In this document: in pieces, positions 15,718-25,407 of the stretch
How positions within the stretch are numbered: the stretch's first letter is position 1
Layout: each line of letters starts with the position of its first letter
Source of the DNA: Frankia sp. AgKG'84/4
GTDB lineage: Bacteria; Actinomycetota; Actinomycetes; Frankiales; Frankiaceae
Assembly: GCF_023242965.2 (NCBI RefSeq)
Contig: NZ_JALKFU020000008.1
Coordinates: 1-34,546 of the forward strand
DNA length: 34,546 bases
Reading direction: 5' to 3'
Program-made: the position numbers and the translations under genes
The notes under the pieces: generated by a model
The model's input: the letters and a program-made list of their open reading frames with translations, nothing else
Told to the model about the DNA's origin: nothing
Database searches by the model: none

Positions 15718-16026
15718 ATGGCGGCACAGAAGATCCGCATTCGGCTCAAGGCCTATGACCACGAGGTCATCGACAGCTCGGCGCGGAAGATCGTCGAGAC
15801 GGTGACCCGGACGGGTGCGCAGGTCGCGGGACCGGTGCCGCTGCCGACGGAGAAGAACATCTACTGCGTCATCCGGTCGCCGCACAAGTACAAGGACAGC
15901 CGCGAGCACTTCGAGATGCGGACGCACAAGCGGCTGATCGACATCCTTGACCCGACGCCGAAGACGGTCGACTCGCTCATGCGCCTCGACCTCCCCGCCG
16001 GCGTCGACATCGAGATCAAGCTGTAA
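15718..16026 (+). CDS. rpsJ: Ribosomal protein S10
   Basis: First gene of the S10 cluster and a 30S head component; its E. coli homologue (NusE) also takes part in antitermination with NusB. The 102 residues begin [19 protein letters not shown] and contain the conserved [20 protein letters not shown] and [14 protein letters not shown] blocks, ending VDIEIKL. Length is standard. The ribosome-binding site is weak (ACAGG), and rplC starts 17 nt after the stop. Confidence 0.98.
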   Translation: MAAQKIRIRLKAYDHEVIDSSARKIVETVTRTGAQVAGPVPLPTEKNIYCVIRSPHKYKDSREHFEMRTHKRLIDILDPTPKTVDSLMRLDLPAGVDIEIKL

Positions 16027-16043
16027 GAGGGGCCGGCGCAGTC

Positions 16044-16748
16044 ATGCTCATCCGCAACTACAGAGGGATCCTGGGCACCAAGCTCGGGATGACCCAGGTA
16101 TGGGACGCGAACAACCGCGTCGTGCCGGTCACCGTCATCAAGGCCGGCCCCAACGTCGTCACGCAGGTCAAGACGCCTGACTCGGACGGCTATTCCGCCG
16201 TCCAGCTCGGCTATGGCGAGATCGACCCGCGCAAGATCAACAAGCCGGCTCGTGGGCACTTCGCGACCAGCGCCGCCACCCCGCGGCGTCACCTCGCCGA
16301 ACTGCGGACCGCGGACGCCGTCAAGTACAGCCCGGGCCAGGAGCTGACCACCGAGGTCTTCTCCCCGGGCGTCGTCGTCGACGTCACCGGTACTTCCAAG
16401 GGCAAGGGCTTCGCCGGTGTCATGAAGCGTCACGGCTTCAAGGGCCTGGGCGCCGGACACGGTGTCGAGCGCAAGCACCGCTCGCCGGGATCGGTCGGCG
16501 GTTGCGCCACCCCCGGCAGGGTCTTCAAGGGCCTGCGGATGGCTGGCCGGATGGGCCACGCCCGCACCACGACCCCCGGTCTGATCGTTCACGCGGTGGA
16601 CGCCGAGCGCGGCTACCTGCTGGTGAAGGGTGCGGTGCCCGGCCCCGACGGCGGACTCGTCTTCGTGCGCAGCGCGGCCAAGCGCCCGGCGCCTGAGGAC
16701 TTCGCCCCGAACGCGGCCACCACTGCTGGTGAGGAGGTCTCGGCATGA
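16044..16748 (+). CDS. rplC: Ribosomal protein L3
   Basis: This early-assembly 50S protein has a long extension that approaches the peptidyl-transferase centre. The 234 residues include [13 protein letters not shown] (8-20) and the central loop with [19 protein letters not shown]. coli has SIGQNQTPG here with a methylated Gln150; this protein has GCAT instead, as I recall for actinobacteria, so PrmB-type methylation is not expected. The start is ATG 16044, with GAGGGG 11 nt upstream. Its last four bases overlap rplD (ATGA). Confidence 0.97.
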   Translation: MLIRNYRGILGTKLGMTQVWDANNRVVPVTVIKAGPNVVTQVKTPDSDGYSAVQLGYGEIDPRKINKPARGHFATSAATPRRHLAELRTADAVKYSPGQELTTEVFSPGVVVDVTGTSKGKGFAGVMKRHGFKGLGAGHGVERKHRSPGSVGGCATPGRVFKGLRMAGRMGHARTTTPGLIVHAVDAERGYLLVKGAVPGPDGGLVFVRSAAKRPAPEDFAPNAATTAGEEVSA

Positions 16749-17452
16749 CCCCGGTGGCGACCGCATCCGACTCGGATGCCACTACGCGCACCATCGCGGT
16801 GCACGCGCCGAACGGTGGTGACGGCGGCAGCGTCGACCTGCCCGCCGGCGTGTTCGACGTACCGCTGAACGTGCCGCTGATCCACCAGGTCGTGGTAGCG
16901 CAGCTCGCGGCGGCCCGCCAGGGCACGCACGACACCAAGACCCGTGGCGAGGTTCGCGGCGGTGGCCGCAAGCCGTACCGGCAGAAGGGCACCGGCCGCG
17001 CCCGGCAGGGCTCACTGCGCGCGCCGCAGTTCGCCGGCGGTGGCGTGGTGCACGGCCCGACCCCGCGCAAGTACGACCAGCGCACCCCGAAGAAGATGAA
17101 GGCCGCCGCCCTGCGCGGTGCCCTCTCCGACCGGGCGCGCAACAACCGGGTGCACGTCGTGTCCTCGCTGGTCTCCGGTGAGGCGCCGTCGACGAAGGCC
17201 GCCGTGATCGCGCTGCGCACGATCGCTGACACCCGTCGGGTGCTCGTGGTCGCCAGCCGTCGGGACGACCTGACCTGGCGCAGCCTGCGCAACGTCGAGT
17301 CGGTGCACCTGCTCGACCCGGGTCAGCTCAATACCTATGACGTGCTGGTGAGCGACGACGTCGTGTTCACCGAGGAGGCGCTCACCGCGTTCCTCGCCCG
17401 CGCCAGCCAGCCGGCGTCGCCGAATGCCGCCGGTGCGGAGGAGGACAAGTGA
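16745..17452 (+). CDS. rplD: Ribosomal protein L4
   Basis: This 50S protein lines the exit tunnel and is the autogenous regulator of the S10 operon in E. coli. It has 235 residues, slightly long because of an N-terminal extension rich in Ala, Thr and Asp (1-15). The tunnel loop with [25 protein letters not shown] is intact; changes there give macrolide resistance in other bacteria. The start ATG overlaps the rplC stop (ATGA), and the stop overlaps the rplW GTG. Confidence 0.97.
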   Translation: MTPVATASDSDATTRTIAVHAPNGGDGGSVDLPAGVFDVPLNVPLIHQVVVAQLAAARQGTHDTKTRGEVRGGGRKPYRQKGTGRARQGSLRAPQFAGGGVVHGPTPRKYDQRTPKKMKAAALRGALSDRARNNRVHVVSSLVSGEAPSTKAAVIALRTIADTRRVLVVASRRDDLTWRSLRNVESVHLLDPGQLNTYDVLVSDDVVFTEEALTAFLARASQPASPNAAGAEEDK

Positions 17453-17745
17453 TTCCCGACCCGCGTGACGTGATCCTGCGGCCGGTGGTCTCGGAAAAGA
17501 GCTACAGCCTGCTCGACGAGAACGTCTACACCTTCGTCGTGCACCCGGACGCGAACAAGACGCAGATCAAGCTCGCGGTCCAGCAGATCTTCAAGGTGCG
17601 CGTCCTGCGGGTGAACACCATCAACCGGCAGGGCAAGCGCAAGCGGACCAAGTCCGGCTGGGGTCAGCGTTCCGCTACCAAGCGGGCGCTGGTCAGCCTC
17701 GCGCCGGGTGACACGATCGAGATCTTCGGAGGTCCCGGTGCCTGA
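17449..17745 (+). CDS. rplW: Ribosomal protein L23
   Basis: A 50S protein at the tunnel exit and the docking site for SRP and trigger factor; 98 residues. The sequence has the conserved [14 protein letters not shown] start and a [18 protein letters not shown] segment. GTG 17449 overlaps the rplD stop by four bases (GTGA) and is preceded by GGAGGAGG (17437-17444), which supports this start. A 79-bp gap with a small hairpin, CTGGCC (17765-17770) with GGCCAG (17774-17779), separates it from rplB. Confidence 0.96.
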   Translation: MIPDPRDVILRPVVSEKSYSLLDENVYTFVVHPDANKTQIKLAVQQIFKVRVLRVNTINRQGKRKRTKSGWGQRSATKRALVSLAPGDTIEIFGGPGA

Positions 17746-17824
17746 GCGCACGCGCCGCGAGGCGCTGGCCGTGGGCCAGGGATCGACGGGCCACGCCTCT
17801 CAGTGGCAGGGACGGTAGGAAGCC

Positions 17825-18658
17825 ATGGGTATTCGGAGATACAAGCCGACGACGCCTGGGCGTCGTGGCGCGAGCGTGGCCGACTTCGTCGAGATCACTC
17901 GTGATCACCCGGAGAAGTCGCTGGTCCGCCCGCTGCACTCGAAGGGCGGGCGTAACGTCCACGGCCGGATCACCACCCGGCACCAGGGCGGCGGCCACAA
18001 GCGGGCGTACCGGATCATCGACTTCCGGCGGGACAAGGACGGCGTGCCGGCCAAGGTCGCGCACATCGAGTACGACCCGAACCGCACCGCGCGCATCGCG
18101 CTGCTGCACTACGCCGACGGCGAGAAGCGCTACATCCTCGCCCCTGTCAAGCTCAAGCAGGGCGACCAGGTCAGCTCCGGGGTCGGCGCGGACATCAAGC
18201 CCGGCAACGCGCTGCCGCTGCGCAACATCCCGACCGGTACGGTGATCCACAACATCGAGCTGCGGCCCGGTGGCGGTGCGAAGATCGCTCGTAGCGCCGG
18301 TGCCAGCGTGCAGCTCGTGGCGAAGGACGGCCCGTACGCCCAGCTGCGGATGCCCTCGGGTGAGATCCGCAACGTGGACGTGCGCTGTCGCGCGACCGTC
18401 GGCGAGGTCGGCAACGCCGAGCAGAGCAACATCAACTGGGGCAAGGCCGGCCGGATGCGCTGGAAGGGCCGTCGGCCCACCGTGCGTGGTGTCGCCATGA
18501 ACCCGGTCGACCACCCGCACGGCGGTGGCGAGGGCAAGACCTCCGGTGGTCGCCATCCGGTCAACCCGAAGGGTCGTCCGGAGGGCCGCACCAGGGCTCA
18601 CAAGAAGGCCTCCGACGCGCTCATCGTGCGTCGTCGTAAGCAGAACAGGCGGCGGTAG
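17825..18658 (+). CDS. rplB: Ribosomal protein L2
   Basis: One of the most conserved 50S proteins, needed for subunit association and peptidyl transfer; 277 residues. It begins [15 protein letters not shown]. It has the RNA-binding core ([16 protein letters not shown]) and the C-terminal [13 protein letters not shown] motif, with His230 equivalent to the functionally important His229 of E. coli. A TAGGA motif precedes the ATG. Next is rpsS after an 84-bp spacer. Confidence 0.98.
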   Translation: MGIRRYKPTTPGRRGASVADFVEITRDHPEKSLVRPLHSKGGRNVHGRITTRHQGGGHKRAYRIIDFRRDKDGVPAKVAHIEYDPNRTARIALLHYADGEKRYILAPVKLKQGDQVSSGVGADIKPGNALPLRNIPTGTVIHNIELRPGGGAKIARSAGASVQLVAKDGPYAQLRMPSGEIRNVDVRCRATVGEVGNAEQSNINWGKAGRMRWKGRRPTVRGVAMNPVDHPHGGGEGKTSGGRHPVNPKGRPEGRTRAHKKASDALIVRRRKQNRRR

Positions 18659-18742
18659 TGACCTCAGGAACCCTGGCCACCGTGATCCGCGCGCTGCCTC
18701 ACCCCACCCACCGAATCTGAGCAGGAAGGAGGAGACACAGCC

Positions 18743-19024
18743 ATGCCACGCAGTTTGAAGAAGGGCCCGTTCGTCGACGACCACCTGCTCAAGAAGGTGG
18801 ACGTCCAGAACTCCAAGGGCACCAAGCACGTCATCAAGACCTGGTCCCGGCGTTCCACCGTGATCCCCGACATGCTGGGGCACACGATCGCCGTGCACGA
18901 TGGCCGCAAGCACGTCCCGGTCTTCATCACCGAGGGCATGGTCGGGCACAAGCTCGGCGAGTTTGCCCCGACCCGGACGTTCCGTGGCCACGTCAAGGAG
19001 GACCGGAGGTCACGCCGTGGCTGA
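18743..19024 (+). CDS. rpsS: Ribosomal protein S19
   Basis: A 30S head protein that contacts the A-site finger and S13; 93 residues starting [16 protein letters not shown], with the conserved [13 protein letters not shown] near the end. AAGGAGG (18726-18732), a full anti-16S match, sits 10 nt before the ATG. The 3' end overlaps the rplV start by 8 bases. Confidence 0.98.
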   Translation: MPRSLKKGPFVDDHLLKKVDVQNSKGTKHVIKTWSRRSTVIPDMLGHTIAVHDGRKHVPVFITEGMVGHKLGEFAPTRTFRGHVKEDRRSRRG

Positions 19025-19445
19025 CGATCTTGTTGACGGCCTGACCCGGGCGGGTCTGCCGGGCGCCAAGGCGTCCGCCCGCTACGTGCGGCTGTCGCCG
19101 ACGAAGGCCCGCCGGGTCGTCGACCTGGTCCGTGGCCGCTCGGTCAGCGAGGCGCTGGACATCCTGCGGTTCGCCCCGCAGGCGGCCAGCGAGGACGTGT
19201 ACAAGGTCGTCGCCAGCGCCGCGGCGAACGCCGAGAACAACCACAGCCTCGACCCGGCGACACTCTGGGTCGGCGAGGTGTACGTGGACGAGGGGCCGAC
19301 GCTCAAGCGCATCCGCCCCCGCGCCCAAGGCCGGGCCTACCGGATCCGCAAGCGCACCAGCCACATCACGGTCGTGGTGGAGAGCCGGGAACCGGTCGCC
19401 GCCGCGGCTGGCCGGGGCGCGAAGACGACAAGGAGGGCCCGGTAG
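19017..19445 (+). CDS. rplV: Ribosomal protein L22
   Basis: This 50S protein has a beta-hairpin that lines the exit tunnel; 142 residues. I start at GTG 19017 ([13 protein letters not shown]) because GGAGG (19005-19009) lies 7 nt upstream; the open frame extending to 18900 runs over rpsS and is not used. The conserved [20 protein letters not shown] and the hairpin tip [18 protein letters not shown] are present, followed by a basic tail. The stop TAG shares a base with the rpsC GTG. Confidence 0.96.
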   Translation: MADDLVDGLTRAGLPGAKASARYVRLSPTKARRVVDLVRGRSVSEALDILRFAPQAASEDVYKVVASAAANAENNHSLDPATLWVGEVYVDEGPTLKRIRPRAQGRAYRIRKRTSHITVVVESREPVAAAAGRGAKTTRRAR

Positions 19446-20443
19446 TGGGGCAGAAGGTCAACCCGCACGGGTTCCGACTTGGCATCACGTCGGAATTCAC
19501 GTCCCGCTGGTACGCCGACAAGCTGTACAAGGCGTACGTCGGTGAGGACGTCAAGATTCGCAAGATGATGTCGAAGGGCATGGAGCGGGCCGGTATCAGC
19601 CGGGTCGACATCGAGCGGACCCAGGGTCGGCTGCGGGTGGACATCCACACCGCGCGCCCGGGCATCGTCATCGGTCGTCGTGGCGCCGAGGCCGACCGCA
19701 TCCGTGGCGACCTGGAGAAGCTCACCGGCAAGCAGGTGCAGCTCAACATCCTCGAGGTCAAGAACCCCGAGGTCGACGCGCAGCTCGTCGCCCAGGGCGT
19801 GGCCGAGCAGCTCTCCAGCCGGGTCAGCTTCCGCCGCGCCATGCGCAAGGCGATGCAGACCGCGATGAAGGGTGGCGCGAAGGGGATCCGGGTGCAGTGC
19901 TCGGGTCGCCTCGGTGGCGCCGAGATGAGCCGGTCGGAGTTCTACCGCGAGGGTCGGGTGCCGCTGCACACGCTGCGCGCGGACATCGACTACGGCTTCT
20001 ACGAGGCCCGGACGAACTTCGGCCGCATCGGCGTGAAGGTCTGGATCTACAAGGGCGACATCGTCCAGAGCCGCGCCGAGCGCGAGGCTCAGGAGGCGCT
20101 GCAGCGCCAGACCCGCCGGGACCGGCCGCGACGCGGACCGCGCTCCGGCTCGTCCGGCACCACCCAGGGCGGCACCGACGCCGGCCGCGCGGCGGCGCGC
20201 AACGAGCGCCGCGGTGGCCGTGGTGGCGCCAACACGTCCGCGCCCGAGGCGACCGCGTCCGACGCGGCGTCGACGGGCCCCGCGGAGGTCGGCGCGCCCG
20301 AGTCGGCGAGTGCCACGCCCGAGACAAAGGCTGCCCCCGAGGCAAAGGCCACCGAGACCAAGGCGGCCCCTGAGGCGCAGGCCGCCGTCGTCGAAACGGC
20401 TGCCGCGCCGGCTGCGGGCACTCCGGAGAAGGCGGAGGAATAG
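19445..20443 (+). CDS. rpsC: Ribosomal protein S3 with long C-terminal extension
   Basis: A 30S protein at the mRNA entry site with helicase-like function. GTG 19445 follows AAGGAGGG (19430-19437) by 7 nt. The N-terminus [14 protein letters not shown] and the KH-domain GRRG loop (77-80) are canonical. At 332 residues it is about 100 longer than E. coli S3. From about residue 220 it has a basic, Arg/Gly-rich stretch and then a tail dominated by Ala, Glu, Thr, Pro and Lys. Such tails occur in actinobacterial S3, and this one is long. Translation continues to rplP after 3 nt. Confidence 0.97.
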   Translation: MGQKVNPHGFRLGITSEFTSRWYADKLYKAYVGEDVKIRKMMSKGMERAGISRVDIERTQGRLRVDIHTARPGIVIGRRGAEADRIRGDLEKLTGKQVQLNILEVKNPEVDAQLVAQGVAEQLSSRVSFRRAMRKAMQTAMKGGAKGIRVQCSGRLGGAEMSRSEFYREGRVPLHTLRADIDYGFYEARTNFGRIGVKVWIYKGDIVQSRAEREAQEALQRQTRRDRPRRGPRSGSSGTTQGGTDAGRAAARNERRGGRGGANTSAPEATASDAASTGPAEVGAPESASATPETKAAPEAKATETKAAPEAQAAVVETAAAPAAGTPEKAEE

Positions 20444-20446
20444 ATC

Positions 20447-20863
20447 ATGCTGATTCCTCGGAAGGTCGCGCACCGCAAGCAGCACCACCCCAGGCGTACT
20501 GGTGCGGCCAAGGGCGGCACGAAGATCACCTTCGGTGAGTACGGGATCCAGGCGCTCGAGTCCGCGTACGTGACGAACCGGCAGATCGAGTCGGCGCGAA
20601 TCGCGATGACCCGGCACATCCGCCGTGGTGGCAAGGTCTGGATCAACATCTACCCCGACCGCCCGCTGACGAAGAAGCCGGCCGAGACCCGGATGGGTTC
20701 CGGTAAGGGCTCGCCGGAGTGGTGGATCGCGAACGTCAAGCCGGGCCGCGTGCTCTTCGAGCTGTCCGGGGTCGACGAGGCCGTGGCGCGCGAGGCCATG
20801 CGGCGCGCTATCCACAAGCTGCCGATGAAGTGCCGGTTCGTGGTTCGTGAAGGTGGTGCGTGA
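20447..20863 (+). CDS. rplP: Ribosomal protein L16
   Basis: A 50S protein near the A site and the peptidyl-transferase centre; 138 residues. It begins [15 protein letters not shown] and has the typical [25 protein letters not shown] motif, whose Arg is hydroxylated in some bacteria. GGAGG lies 9 nt upstream. The stop overlaps the rpmC ATG by one base (TGATG). Confidence 0.97.
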   Translation: MLIPRKVAHRKQHHPRRTGAAKGGTKITFGEYGIQALESAYVTNRQIESARIAMTRHIRRGGKVWINIYPDRPLTKKPAETRMGSGKGSPEWWIANVKPGRVLFELSGVDEAVAREAMRRAIHKLPMKCRFVVREGGA

Positions 20864-21126
20864 TGGCAGTCGCTACCGCGGACGAACTGCGGGGCCTGTC
20901 GGGCGATGAGCTCGTCGACAAGCTTCGGGAGGCCAAGGAGGAGCTGTTCAACCTCCGCTTCCAGGGCGCGACCGGGCAGCTCACCAACAACCGTCGGTTG
21001 CGGTCCGTGCGGCGTGATATCGCCCGGATCTACACGGTGATGCGCGAACGCGAGTTGGGGATCACCGAAGATCCCGCGCTGGCCGGCGCGGCGGACGATG
21101 ATGCGACGCAGTCGGAACGGGCGTGA
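20863..21126 (+). CDS. rpmC: Ribosomal protein L29
   Basis: A small helical 50S protein at the tunnel exit next to L23. From ATG 20863 it has 87 residues, with the family motif [24 protein letters not shown] 3 nt earlier would add one Met and is less likely. The C-terminus has an acidic extension of about 20 residues beyond the usual core. GTGA overlap joins it to rpsQ. Confidence 0.95.
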   Translation: MAVATADELRGLSGDELVDKLREAKEELFNLRFQGATGQLTNNRRLRSVRRDIARIYTVMRERELGITEDPALAGAADDDATQSERA

Positions 21127-21440
21127 GGGCAGTGGCAGACGAGACGGCCTCCCAGGAGGCTTCGCAGGAGACGGCCGCGGCGACCGCGGACCGCGGCTTC
21201 CGCAAGGTCCGCGAGGGTCTGGTGGTCAGCGACAAGATGGCCAAGACCGTCGTGGTCGCGGTTGAGGACCGTGTGCAGCACCCGCTGTACGGCAAGACGA
21301 TCCGCCGGACCAAGAAGATCAAGGCGCACGACGAGAGCGGTACCACCGGTGTCGGCGACCGCGTGCTCCTGATGGAGACCCGGCCGCTTTCCGCCACCAA
21401 GCGTTGGCGTGTCGTCCAGGTCCTGGAGCGGGCCAAGTAG
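21123..21440 (+). CDS. rpsQ: Ribosomal protein S17
   Basis: A primary 16S rRNA-binding protein with an OB fold; 105 residues from GTG 21123, which overlaps the rpmC stop (GTGA). An alternative GTG at 21132 (MADETASQE) would shorten it by three residues, but its nearest purine-rich motif is only about 3 nt away. An acidic/Ala-rich N-terminal extension of about 25 residues precedes the conserved [22 protein letters not shown] core. The 85-bp gap that follows contains a 6-bp hairpin, CGGGGC (21462-21467) with GCCCCG (21471-21476). Confidence 0.95.
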   Translation: MRAVADETASQEASQETAAATADRGFRKVREGLVVSDKMAKTVVVAVEDRVQHPLYGKTIRRTKKIKAHDESGTTGVGDRVLLMETRPLSATKRWRVVQVLERAK

Positions 21441-21525
21441 TTCCGGGGCGGTTTGTCCCTCCGGGGCGGAGCCCCGACCAGGCAGGACCGGTTGATCTGT
21501 AGTACCGGGTGATCAGGAGCGGAAA

Positions 21526-21894
21526 GTGATTCAGCAGGAGTCGCGACTTCGGGTCGCCGACAACACCGGGGCACGGGAAATTCTGTGCATCCGGGTGCTT
21601 GGCGGCTCTGGGCGTCGTTACGCGGGGATCGGCGACATCATCGTCGGCACGGTCAAGGATGCCCTGCCCGGCGCCGGCGTGAAGCGCGGCGACGTGGTCA
21701 AGGCGGTCGTGGTGCGTACCACCAAGGAGCGCCGGCGGCCCGACGGCTCCTACATCCGTTTCGACGAGAACGCCGCGGTGCTCATCCGGGACGGTGGCGA
21801 CCCCCGGGGGACCCGCATCTTCGGCCCGGTTGGCCGCGAGCTGCGGGACAAGAAGTTCATGAAGATCATTTCTCTGGCGCCGGAGGTGCTGTGA
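21526..21894 (+). CDS. rplN: Ribosomal protein L14
   Basis: This 50S interface protein contacts the 30S subunit and RsfS; 122 residues, invariant length. It begins [27 protein letters not shown] and ends [10 protein letters not shown]. The start GTG 21526 follows AGGAG (21515-21519). The first gene after an 85-bp spacer, it marks the classical S10/spc boundary, although I see no strong promoter or terminator there. It overlaps rplX by four bases. Confidence 0.97.
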   Translation: MIQQESRLRVADNTGAREILCIRVLGGSGRRYAGIGDIIVGTVKDALPGAGVKRGDVVKAVVVRTTKERRRPDGSYIRFDENAAVLIRDGGDPRGTRIFGPVGRELRDKKFMKIISLAPEVL

Positions 21895-22223
21895 CCGTGG
21901 CCGCGTTGAAGATCAAAAAGGGTGACACGGTCCAGATCATCACCGGCAAGGACCGCGGTCTGAAGGGGAAGGTCATCCGGGCCTACCCCGAGCTGAACAA
22001 GGTGCTCGTCGAGGGCGCGAACCGGATCACCCGGCACACCCGCGTCCAGCAGAGCGCGCGTGGCTCGCAGTCCGGGGGGATCGTCACCCAGGAGGCGCCG
22101 ATCCACGTGAGCAACGTGATGATCGTCGACCCGTCGGACGGTAGGCCCACTCGCATCGGTTTCCGGGTCAACGAGGACGGCACCAAGGTCCGTATCTCCC
22201 GGCGCACCGGCACCGAGCTGTAG
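21891..22223 (+). CDS. rplX: Ribosomal protein L24
   Basis: An assembly-initiating 50S protein with a KOW motif. The core reads [23 protein letters not shown], followed by the conserved [18 protein letters not shown]. Two starts are possible: GTG 21891 (110 residues, GTGA overlap with rplN, 4 nt after GGAGG) or GTG 21897 (108 residues, 10 nt after the same GGAGG). I report the longer one; the difference is two residues. Confidence 0.94.
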   Translation: MTVAALKIKKGDTVQIITGKDRGLKGKVIRAYPELNKVLVEGANRITRHTRVQQSARGSQSGGIVTQEAPIHVSNVMIVDPSDGRPTRIGFRVNEDGTKVRISRRTGTEL

Positions 22224-22263
22224 GCCGAGCGAGCAGTCGAGCATTGGGAATCGAGATCAGACA

Positions 22264-22848
22264 ATGACTGTGACCACTGAAGACCGGGCGCCGGGCGCCC
22301 GTCCGCTCCCACGGCTGAAGCAGCGGTACCGGGCGGAGATCGCGCCGGCGCTGAAGGAGGAGTTCTCCTTCGGCAACGTCATGCAGATTCCGGGTGTCGT
22401 GAAGGTCGTCGTGAACATGGGTGTCGGCGACGCCGCCCGGGACGCGAAGCTCATCGACGGCGCGGTGCGGGACCTGGCGGCGATCACCGGCCAGAAGCCG
22501 GCCGTGCGGCGGGCGAAGAAGTCCATCGCCCAGTTCAAGCTGCGCGAGGGCATGCCGATCGGGGCGAAGGTCACCCTGCGCGGCGACCGGATGTGGGAGT
22601 TCCTCGACCGGCTGGTCTCCATCGCCCTGCCCCGCATCCGCGACTTCCGCGGGCTGTCCCCGAAGCAGTTCGACGGTGCGGGCAATTACACCTTCGGCGT
22701 GGTCGAGCAGTCAATCTTCCACGAGATCGACATCGACCGGATCGACCGGGTTCGGGGCATGGACATCACGGTCGTGACCACCGCGACCACCGACGACGAG
22801 GGCCGGGCGCTCCTGCGGGCGCTGGGCTTCCCCTTCCGGGAGAACTGA
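22264..22848 (+). CDS. rplE: Ribosomal protein L5
   Basis: A 5S rRNA-binding protein of the central protuberance; 194 residues. After a short N-terminal extension (about 15 residues), the conserved [32 protein letters not shown]-like and [21 protein letters not shown] segments follow. The ATG at 22264 has only a weak purine-rich site upstream. rpsN begins 4 nt after the stop. Confidence 0.97.
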   Translation: MTVTTEDRAPGARPLPRLKQRYRAEIAPALKEEFSFGNVMQIPGVVKVVVNMGVGDAARDAKLIDGAVRDLAAITGQKPAVRRAKKSIAQFKLREGMPIGAKVTLRGDRMWEFLDRLVSIALPRIRDFRGLSPKQFDGAGNYTFGVVEQSIFHEIDIDRIDRVRGMDITVVTTATTDDEGRALLRALGFPFREN

Positions 22849-22852
22849 GCAG

Positions 22853-23038
22853 ATGGCCAAGAAGGCACTGATCGAGAAGTCGAACCGCAAGCCGAAGTAC
22901 GCGGTGCGCGGCTACACCCGCTGCCAGCGCTGCGGCCGGTCCCGCTCGGTGTACCGGGTGTTCGGGCTCTGCCGGGTCTGCCTGCGCCAGATGGCGCACC
23001 GCGGCGAGCTGCCCGGCATCACCAAGAGTTCCTGGTAA
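22853..23038 (+). CDS. rpsN: Ribosomal protein S14, zinc-binding type
   Basis: A 30S head protein, 61 residues, the short zinc form (type Z). The ligands are Cys24, Cys27, Cys40 and Cys43 in CQRC and CRVC. Actinobacteria often carry a second cysteine-free S14 elsewhere, induced on zinc starvation; this operonic copy is the zinc-replete form. A 127-bp gap without recognisable features separates it from rpsH. Confidence 0.97.
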   Translation: MAKKALIEKSNRKPKYAVRGYTRCQRCGRSRSVYRVFGLCRVCLRQMAHRGELPGITKSSW

Positions 23039-23165
23039 CCAACCAGGGCGCCGTATTCCTACCAGCGCCACCCCCGCATTCCACCCGATCGCGGCAGGCC
23101 CACCGCACGGTTGCCGATGAAATGTCCGGCTCCGGTGGGAACCGCCGTGAGAAAGGCGTCACGCC

Positions 23166-23576
23166 ATGACGATGACCGACCCGATTGCGGACATGCTCAC
23201 CCGTGTTCGTAACGCCAGCCGGGCGTACCACGACAACGTGGTGATGCCCCACAGCAAGATCAAGACTCACATCGCCGAGATCCTCCAGCAGGAGGGTTAC
23301 ATCTCCAGCTGGCGCGTCGAGGACGCCACCGCGGCTGGCGGCGTCGGCCACACGCTGGTCGTCGAGCTGAAGTACGGCCCGAACCGGGAGCGTTCGATCG
23401 CCGGGATCAAGCGCATCAGCAAGCCGGGCCTTCGGGTCTACGCCAAGGCGACGAACCTTCCCAAGGTGCTCGGGGGTCTGGGCGTCGCGATCATCTCGAC
23501 CTCGTCGGGTCTGTTGACTGACCGGCAGGCGAACAAGCGGGGCGTGGGCGGAGAAGTCCTCGCCTACGTCTGGTAA
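23166..23576 (+). CDS. rpsH: Ribosomal protein S8
   Basis: A primary 16S rRNA-binding protein, and the translational repressor of the spc operon in E. coli; 136 residues. It begins [17 protein letters not shown] and ends with [26 protein letters not shown], both canonical. A second ATG two codons later (23172) would also work and is the start seen in many homologues. The preceding spacer of 127 bp is the longest inside this operon. Confidence 0.97.
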   Translation: MTMTDPIADMLTRVRNASRAYHDNVVMPHSKIKTHIAEILQQEGYISSWRVEDATAAGGVGHTLVVELKYGPNRERSIAGIKRISKPGLRVYAKATNLPKVLGGLGVAIISTSSGLLTDRQANKRGVGGEVLAYVW

Positions 23577-23588
23577 GGAAGGCGAACG

Positions 23589-24125
23589 ATGTCACGGATC
23601 GGGCGCCTGCCCATTCCCGTCCCCAGCGGTGTCGATATCACCGTCGAGGGACCCACTGTCACAGTCAAGGGCCCCAAGGGCACCTTGAGCCACACCGTTG
23701 CCGAGCCCATCACGGTCGGCCGCGAGGACGGGCAGCTCGTCGTGGCCCGTCCCGACGACGACCGCCGGTCCAGGGCGTTGCACGGGCTGACCCGCACCCT
23801 GGTCGCGAACATGGTCATCGGCGTCACCGCCGGTTACTCGAAGACCCTGGAGATCGTCGGGGTCGGTTACCGCGTCCAGGCGAAGGGCTCCGACCTGGAG
23901 TTCGCGCTGGGCTACAGCCACCCCGTCCCGGTCAAGGCCCCCGAGGGCATCCGCTTCGAGGTGCAGGCCCCGACCCGCTTCGTGGTCCACGGGATCGACA
24001 AGCAGCTGGTCGGTGAGGTCTCCGCGAAGATCCGCGGATTGCGCAAGCCTGACCCCTACAAGGGCAAGGGCGTGCGGTACCAGGGCGAGGTCGTCCGCCG
24101 CAAGGTCGGGAAGACCGGGAAGTAG
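23589..24125 (+). CDS. rplF: Ribosomal protein L6
   Basis: A 50S protein near the sarcin-ricin loop and the factor-binding site; 178 residues, normal. It begins [16 protein letters not shown], has the duplicated L6 fold, and ends with the signature [33 protein letters not shown] before the ATG is a good ribosome-binding site, and rplR follows after 10 nt. Confidence 0.98.
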   Translation: MSRIGRLPIPVPSGVDITVEGPTVTVKGPKGTLSHTVAEPITVGREDGQLVVARPDDDRRSRALHGLTRTLVANMVIGVTAGYSKTLEIVGVGYRVQAKGSDLEFALGYSHPVPVKAPEGIRFEVQAPTRFVVHGIDKQLVGEVSAKIRGLRKPDPYKGKGVRYQGEVVRRKVGKTGK

Positions 24126-24135
24126 GAGATAGATC

Positions 24136-24510
24136 ATGGCAGTGAGCCTCGGCGCCAGCGCGAAGCGGCGGACAGCCAAGCTCCGTCGGCACACCCGCGT
24201 GCGCAAGAAGGTGGCCGGCACCCCGATCCGTCCCCGGCTCGTCGTCACCCGGTCCTCGCGGCACATCTACGCCCAGGTCATCGACGATGTCGCCGGGCAC
24301 ACGCTCGCGTGGGCGTCCACTCTGGACGTGTCCCTGCGCGGCGGGGACGGCGACAAGTCGGCCCAGGCCCGCAAGGTGGGCGAGCTCCTCGCCCAGCGGG
24401 CGAAGGCCGCCGGCGTCGACGCCGTCGTGTTCGACCGCGGCGGGCGTACCTACGCCGGCCGGATCGCCGCGCTCGCGGACGCGGCGCGGGAAGGCGGTCT
24501 GGACTTCTGA
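24136..24510 (+). CDS. rplR: Ribosomal protein L18
   Basis: A 5S rRNA-binding protein of the central protuberance; 124 residues. Conserved features are [33 protein letters not shown] and a C-terminal [33 protein letters not shown] precedes the ATG. Its stop TGA overlaps the ATG of the small repeat-containing ORF at 24510. Confidence 0.97.
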   Translation: MAVSLGASAKRRTAKLRRHTRVRKKVAGTPIRPRLVVTRSSRHIYAQVIDDVAGHTLAWASTLDVSLRGGDGDKSAQARKVGELLAQRAKAAGVDAVVFDRGGRTYAGRIAALADAAREGGLDF

Positions 24511-24608
24511 TGACCGCCTCGCGATCGGCCAGCCAGGCCACCCAGGCCGGTCAGGCCACCCAGGCCGGTCAGGCCACCCAGTACAGCCAGAACAGGGAGA
24601 TGTTCTAG
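24510..24608 (+). CDS. Small repeat-containing ORF filling the rplR-rpsE gap (hypothetical)
   Basis: I do not recognise this product. It has 32 codons; its ATG overlaps the rplR stop (TGATG), and its TAG (24606-24608) is directly followed by the rpsE ATG, in the same frame. The peptide starts [20 protein letters not shown] and is Gln/Ala/Thr-rich with a repeated hexapeptide QATQAG. The rpsE ribosome-binding site GGGAG (24595-24599) lies within its last codons. Only AAGGCGG, 12 nt upstream, could serve as its own site, so translation would depend on coupling to rplR. It may be a coupling ORF, a detached N-terminal extension of S5, or merely spacer. Confidence 0.35.
   Translation: MTASRSASQATQAGQATQAGQATQYSQNREMF
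24534..24580 (+). repeat. 18-bp tandem direct repeat in the rplR-rpsE spacer
   Basis: CAGGCCACCCAGGCCGGT is repeated exactly at 24534-24551 and 24552-24569, followed by 11 bases of a third copy (24570-24580). The unit is a multiple of three, so it preserves the frame. Slippage can explain its origin. Confidence 0.95.
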
Positions 24609-25220
24609 ATGCCAGGCCAGCAGCGCCGCGGCGGCAGCTCCGGCGGCTCCGACCGTCGGGAACGCCGGGACCGGTCGGGCGGCGGCCCGGCCCAGGAGAA
24701 GAACGCCTACGTCGAGCGGGTCGTCGCGATCAACCGCGTGGCCAAGGTCGTCAAGGGCGGTCGTCGTTTCAGCTTCACCGCACTCGTCGTGGTCGGTGAC
24801 GCTGACGGAACCGTCGGCGTCGGCTACGGCAAGGCGAAGGAAGTCCCCGCCGCCATCGCCAAGGGCGTCGAGGAGGCCAAGAAGCACTTCTTCAAGGTGC
24901 CTCGGATCGGCTCGACGATCCCGCACCCGGTCCAGGGTGAGGAGGCGGCGGGCGTGGTCCTGCTCAAGCCGGCCTCGCCTGGTACCGGTGTGATCGCCGG
25001 TGGTCCGGTGCGCGCCGTGCTGGAGTGCGCGGGCGTGCACGACGTGCTGTCGAAGTCGCTCGGCTCGTCGAACCCGATCAACATCGTGCATGCCACGGTG
25101 GCCGCTCTGCGCGGGCTCATGCGGCCCGAGGAGATCGCGGCCCGGCGCGGCCTGCCGCTGGAGGACGTCGCGCCGCCGGCGATGCTGCGGGCCCGGGCGG
25201 CCGCTGGAGCGGGTGCCTGA
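24609..25220 (+). CDS. rpsE: Ribosomal protein S5
   Basis: A 30S protein at the mRNA entry tunnel, involved in fidelity and spectinomycin binding; 203 residues. A Gly/Ser/Arg-rich N-terminal extension (about 1-30) precedes the conserved core [30 protein letters not shown], whose spectinomycin-loop region looks wild type. GGGAG (24595-24599), 9 nt upstream, supports ATG 24609. The stop overlaps the rpmD ATG by one base. Confidence 0.97.
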   Translation: MPGQQRRGGSSGGSDRRERRDRSGGGPAQEKNAYVERVVAINRVAKVVKGGRRFSFTALVVVGDADGTVGVGYGKAKEVPAAIAKGVEEAKKHFFKVPRIGSTIPHPVQGEEAAGVVLLKPASPGTGVIAGGPVRAVLECAGVHDVLSKSLGSSNPINIVHATVAALRGLMRPEEIAARRGLPLEDVAPPAMLRARAAAGAGA

Positions 25221-25405
25221 TGGCGAAACTACGCATCACGCAGATCCGGTCCGGGATCGGTGGCACCCACAACCAGCGGGCGACGCTGCGGACCCTCGGG
25301 CTGCGCAAGATCAACGCGTCGACCGTCCGTGAGGACCGTCCCGAGGTGCTCGGGATGATCAGGACCGTGACCCATCTTGTCCGGGTCGAGGAGGTGGACT
25401 CCTAA
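25220..25405 (+). CDS. rpmD: Ribosomal protein L30
   Basis: A small 50S protein of 61 residues, absent in some bacteria but standard in actinobacteria. It reads [28 protein letters not shown] and so on, matching the family closely. The ATG shares a base with the rpsE stop, and rplO starts 2 nt after its TAA. The tail of rpmD (GAGGAGGTGG) provides the rplO ribosome-binding site. Confidence 0.96.
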   Translation: MAKLRITQIRSGIGGTHNQRATLRTLGLRKINASTVREDRPEVLGMIRTVTHLVRVEEVDS

Positions 25406-25407
25406 TC

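Noticed and set aside
24534-24580. CRISPR-like repeat
   Set aside because: Two and a half directly adjacent 18-bp units without spacers are a slippage repeat, not an array.
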